Shown here in pieces: positions 4,763 to 5,104 of a DNA stretch of 5,104 bases. The notes under the pieces were generated by a model, which saw nothing but the letters and a program-made list of their open reading frames with translations, ran no database searches and was not told the origin of the DNA. The first letter of the stretch is position 1. Each line of letters begins with the position of its first letter. This stretch comes from Synechococcales cyanobacterium PMM_0002. GTDB lineage: Bacteria; Cyanobacteriota; Cyanobacteriia; Elainellales; Elainellaceae. The DNA is taken from positions 1 through 5,104 of the forward strand of contig CASBQX010000013.1 of NCBI GenBank assembly GCA_949127925.1, read 5' to 3'. A program made the position numbers and the translations under genes.

Positions 4763-5104
4763 TCAGCATTACCCCGCCGCAAAATCCTTCCTATATGATC
4801 ATCAATTGATTAATCTGCAATTCCCTGCGTAGGGACATGGCACTGCTATGTCCTCAAAAGTGCGAATTCCCTGGATAGGGACATGGCACTGCTATGTCCT
4901 CACAAGTGCGTCAATTTTGCAAATTATTTAATTCGCGATGTGCAACGTTCAATATGCCCTCATCCCCTTCTCCCCTTCTCCCACAAGGCTACGGTGTACA
5001 CACAAGTCTACCCAGAGCGGTTTTCCATCCGAGGAAGATCGCCTCAAAGCGCCTCAGCCCATGAACTAAGGTGGGCATTCCAGGGGGTCTTTGCGAGCGG
5101 TAGG
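4763..5104. other. 342-bp non-coding end region rich in repeats
   Basis: No gene is supported here. In order it holds the 10-bp palindrome ATCAATTGAT (4801-4810), the 46-bp tandem duplication (4819-4910), an AT-rich stretch (4911-4934), a pyrimidine tract with CCCCTTCT twice in tandem (4964-4979) and the palindrome GTGTACAC (4994-5001). The Cys/His-cluster gene stop lies inside a weak 5-bp stem (CGGGG 4753-4757 with CCCCG 4772-4776) lacking a T-tract, so no clear terminator is visible. Confidence 0.6.
4819..4910. repeat. Two adjacent 46-bp direct repeats, each holding nested palindromes
   Basis: Copies at 4819-4864 and 4865-4910 abut exactly and agree at 43 of 46 positions. Each copy has two overlapping symmetries. 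TCCCT and AGGGA enclose a 4-nt loop (GCGT in copy 1, GGAT in copy 2). A 21-bp near-palindrome running from GGACAT to ATGTCC (4833-4853 and 4879-4899) follows. The AGGGACAT segment can pair either leftwards or rightwards, so the two folds exclude each other. Two of the three differences fall in the 4-nt loop. The inner palindrome resembles dispersed cyanobacterial intergenic repeats. Confidence 0.85.

Noticed and set aside
4753..4776. Terminator after the Cys/His-cluster gene
   Set aside because: The stem is only 5 bp with a 14-nt loop, overlaps the stop codon and lacks a T-tract.
4819..4910. CRISPR-like array
   Set aside because: There are only two copies, they abut with no spacer between them, and each unit is internally palindromic.

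Overview
The window looks like a piece of a cyanobacterial chromosome. The main evidence is seven copies of the highly iterated palindrome HIP1 (GCGATCGC, starting at 718, 1208, 1431, 1462, 1793, 3971 and 4481). A DevA-type ABC ATPase, a small protein of a kind I know from cyanobacteria (MAGFGDLVQKAFYLG start), and GC-rich palindromic intergenic repeats of cyanobacterial style agree with this. Genus cannot be fixed; a filamentous, Leptolyngbya-like lineage is only a guess. No rRNA, tRNA, CRISPR array, transposase or phage gene is visible.

Layout. 1-143: repeat-like GC-rich DNA with a perfect 7-bp hairpin. 144-842 (-): an OmpR/PhoB-family response regulator with no kinase beside it. 843-895: a 53-bp divergent control region with a perfect palindrome and a 12-bp tandem repeat. 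896-1942 (+): a 348-residue GNAT-like acetyltransferase. 1943-2020: a short convergent gap. 2021-2557 (-): a DoxX-family membrane protein whose last 20 residues are a 10-residue duplication. 2558-2931: a 374-bp divergent gap with a 9-7-9 palindrome (likely operator) and a 30-bp GC-rich inverted repeat. 2932-3678 (+): a DevA/LolD-type ABC ATPase without permease or membrane-fusion partner. 3873-4250 (+): a small phasin-like helical protein. 4251-4348: a spacer with four exact-period 11-bp direct repeats. 4349-4762 (+): a small acidic helical protein with a C-terminal Cys/His cluster. 4763-5104: non-coding DNA with a 46-bp tandem duplication and a pyrimidine tract.

How the genes relate. Nothing forms a long operon; the order is mostly divergent or convergent single genes. 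The response regulator and acetyltransferase share a control region and may be co-regulated. The phasin-like and Cys/His-cluster genes are the only co-directional small pair and may be transcribed together, with the 11-bp repeat between them either regulatory or processing-related. I see no clear new defence or mobile system. The most original signals are the 11-bp and 46-bp tandem repeats, the operator-like palindrome before the DoxX gene, the uncharacterised Cys/His-cluster protein, and the altered P-loop of the orphan ATPase.
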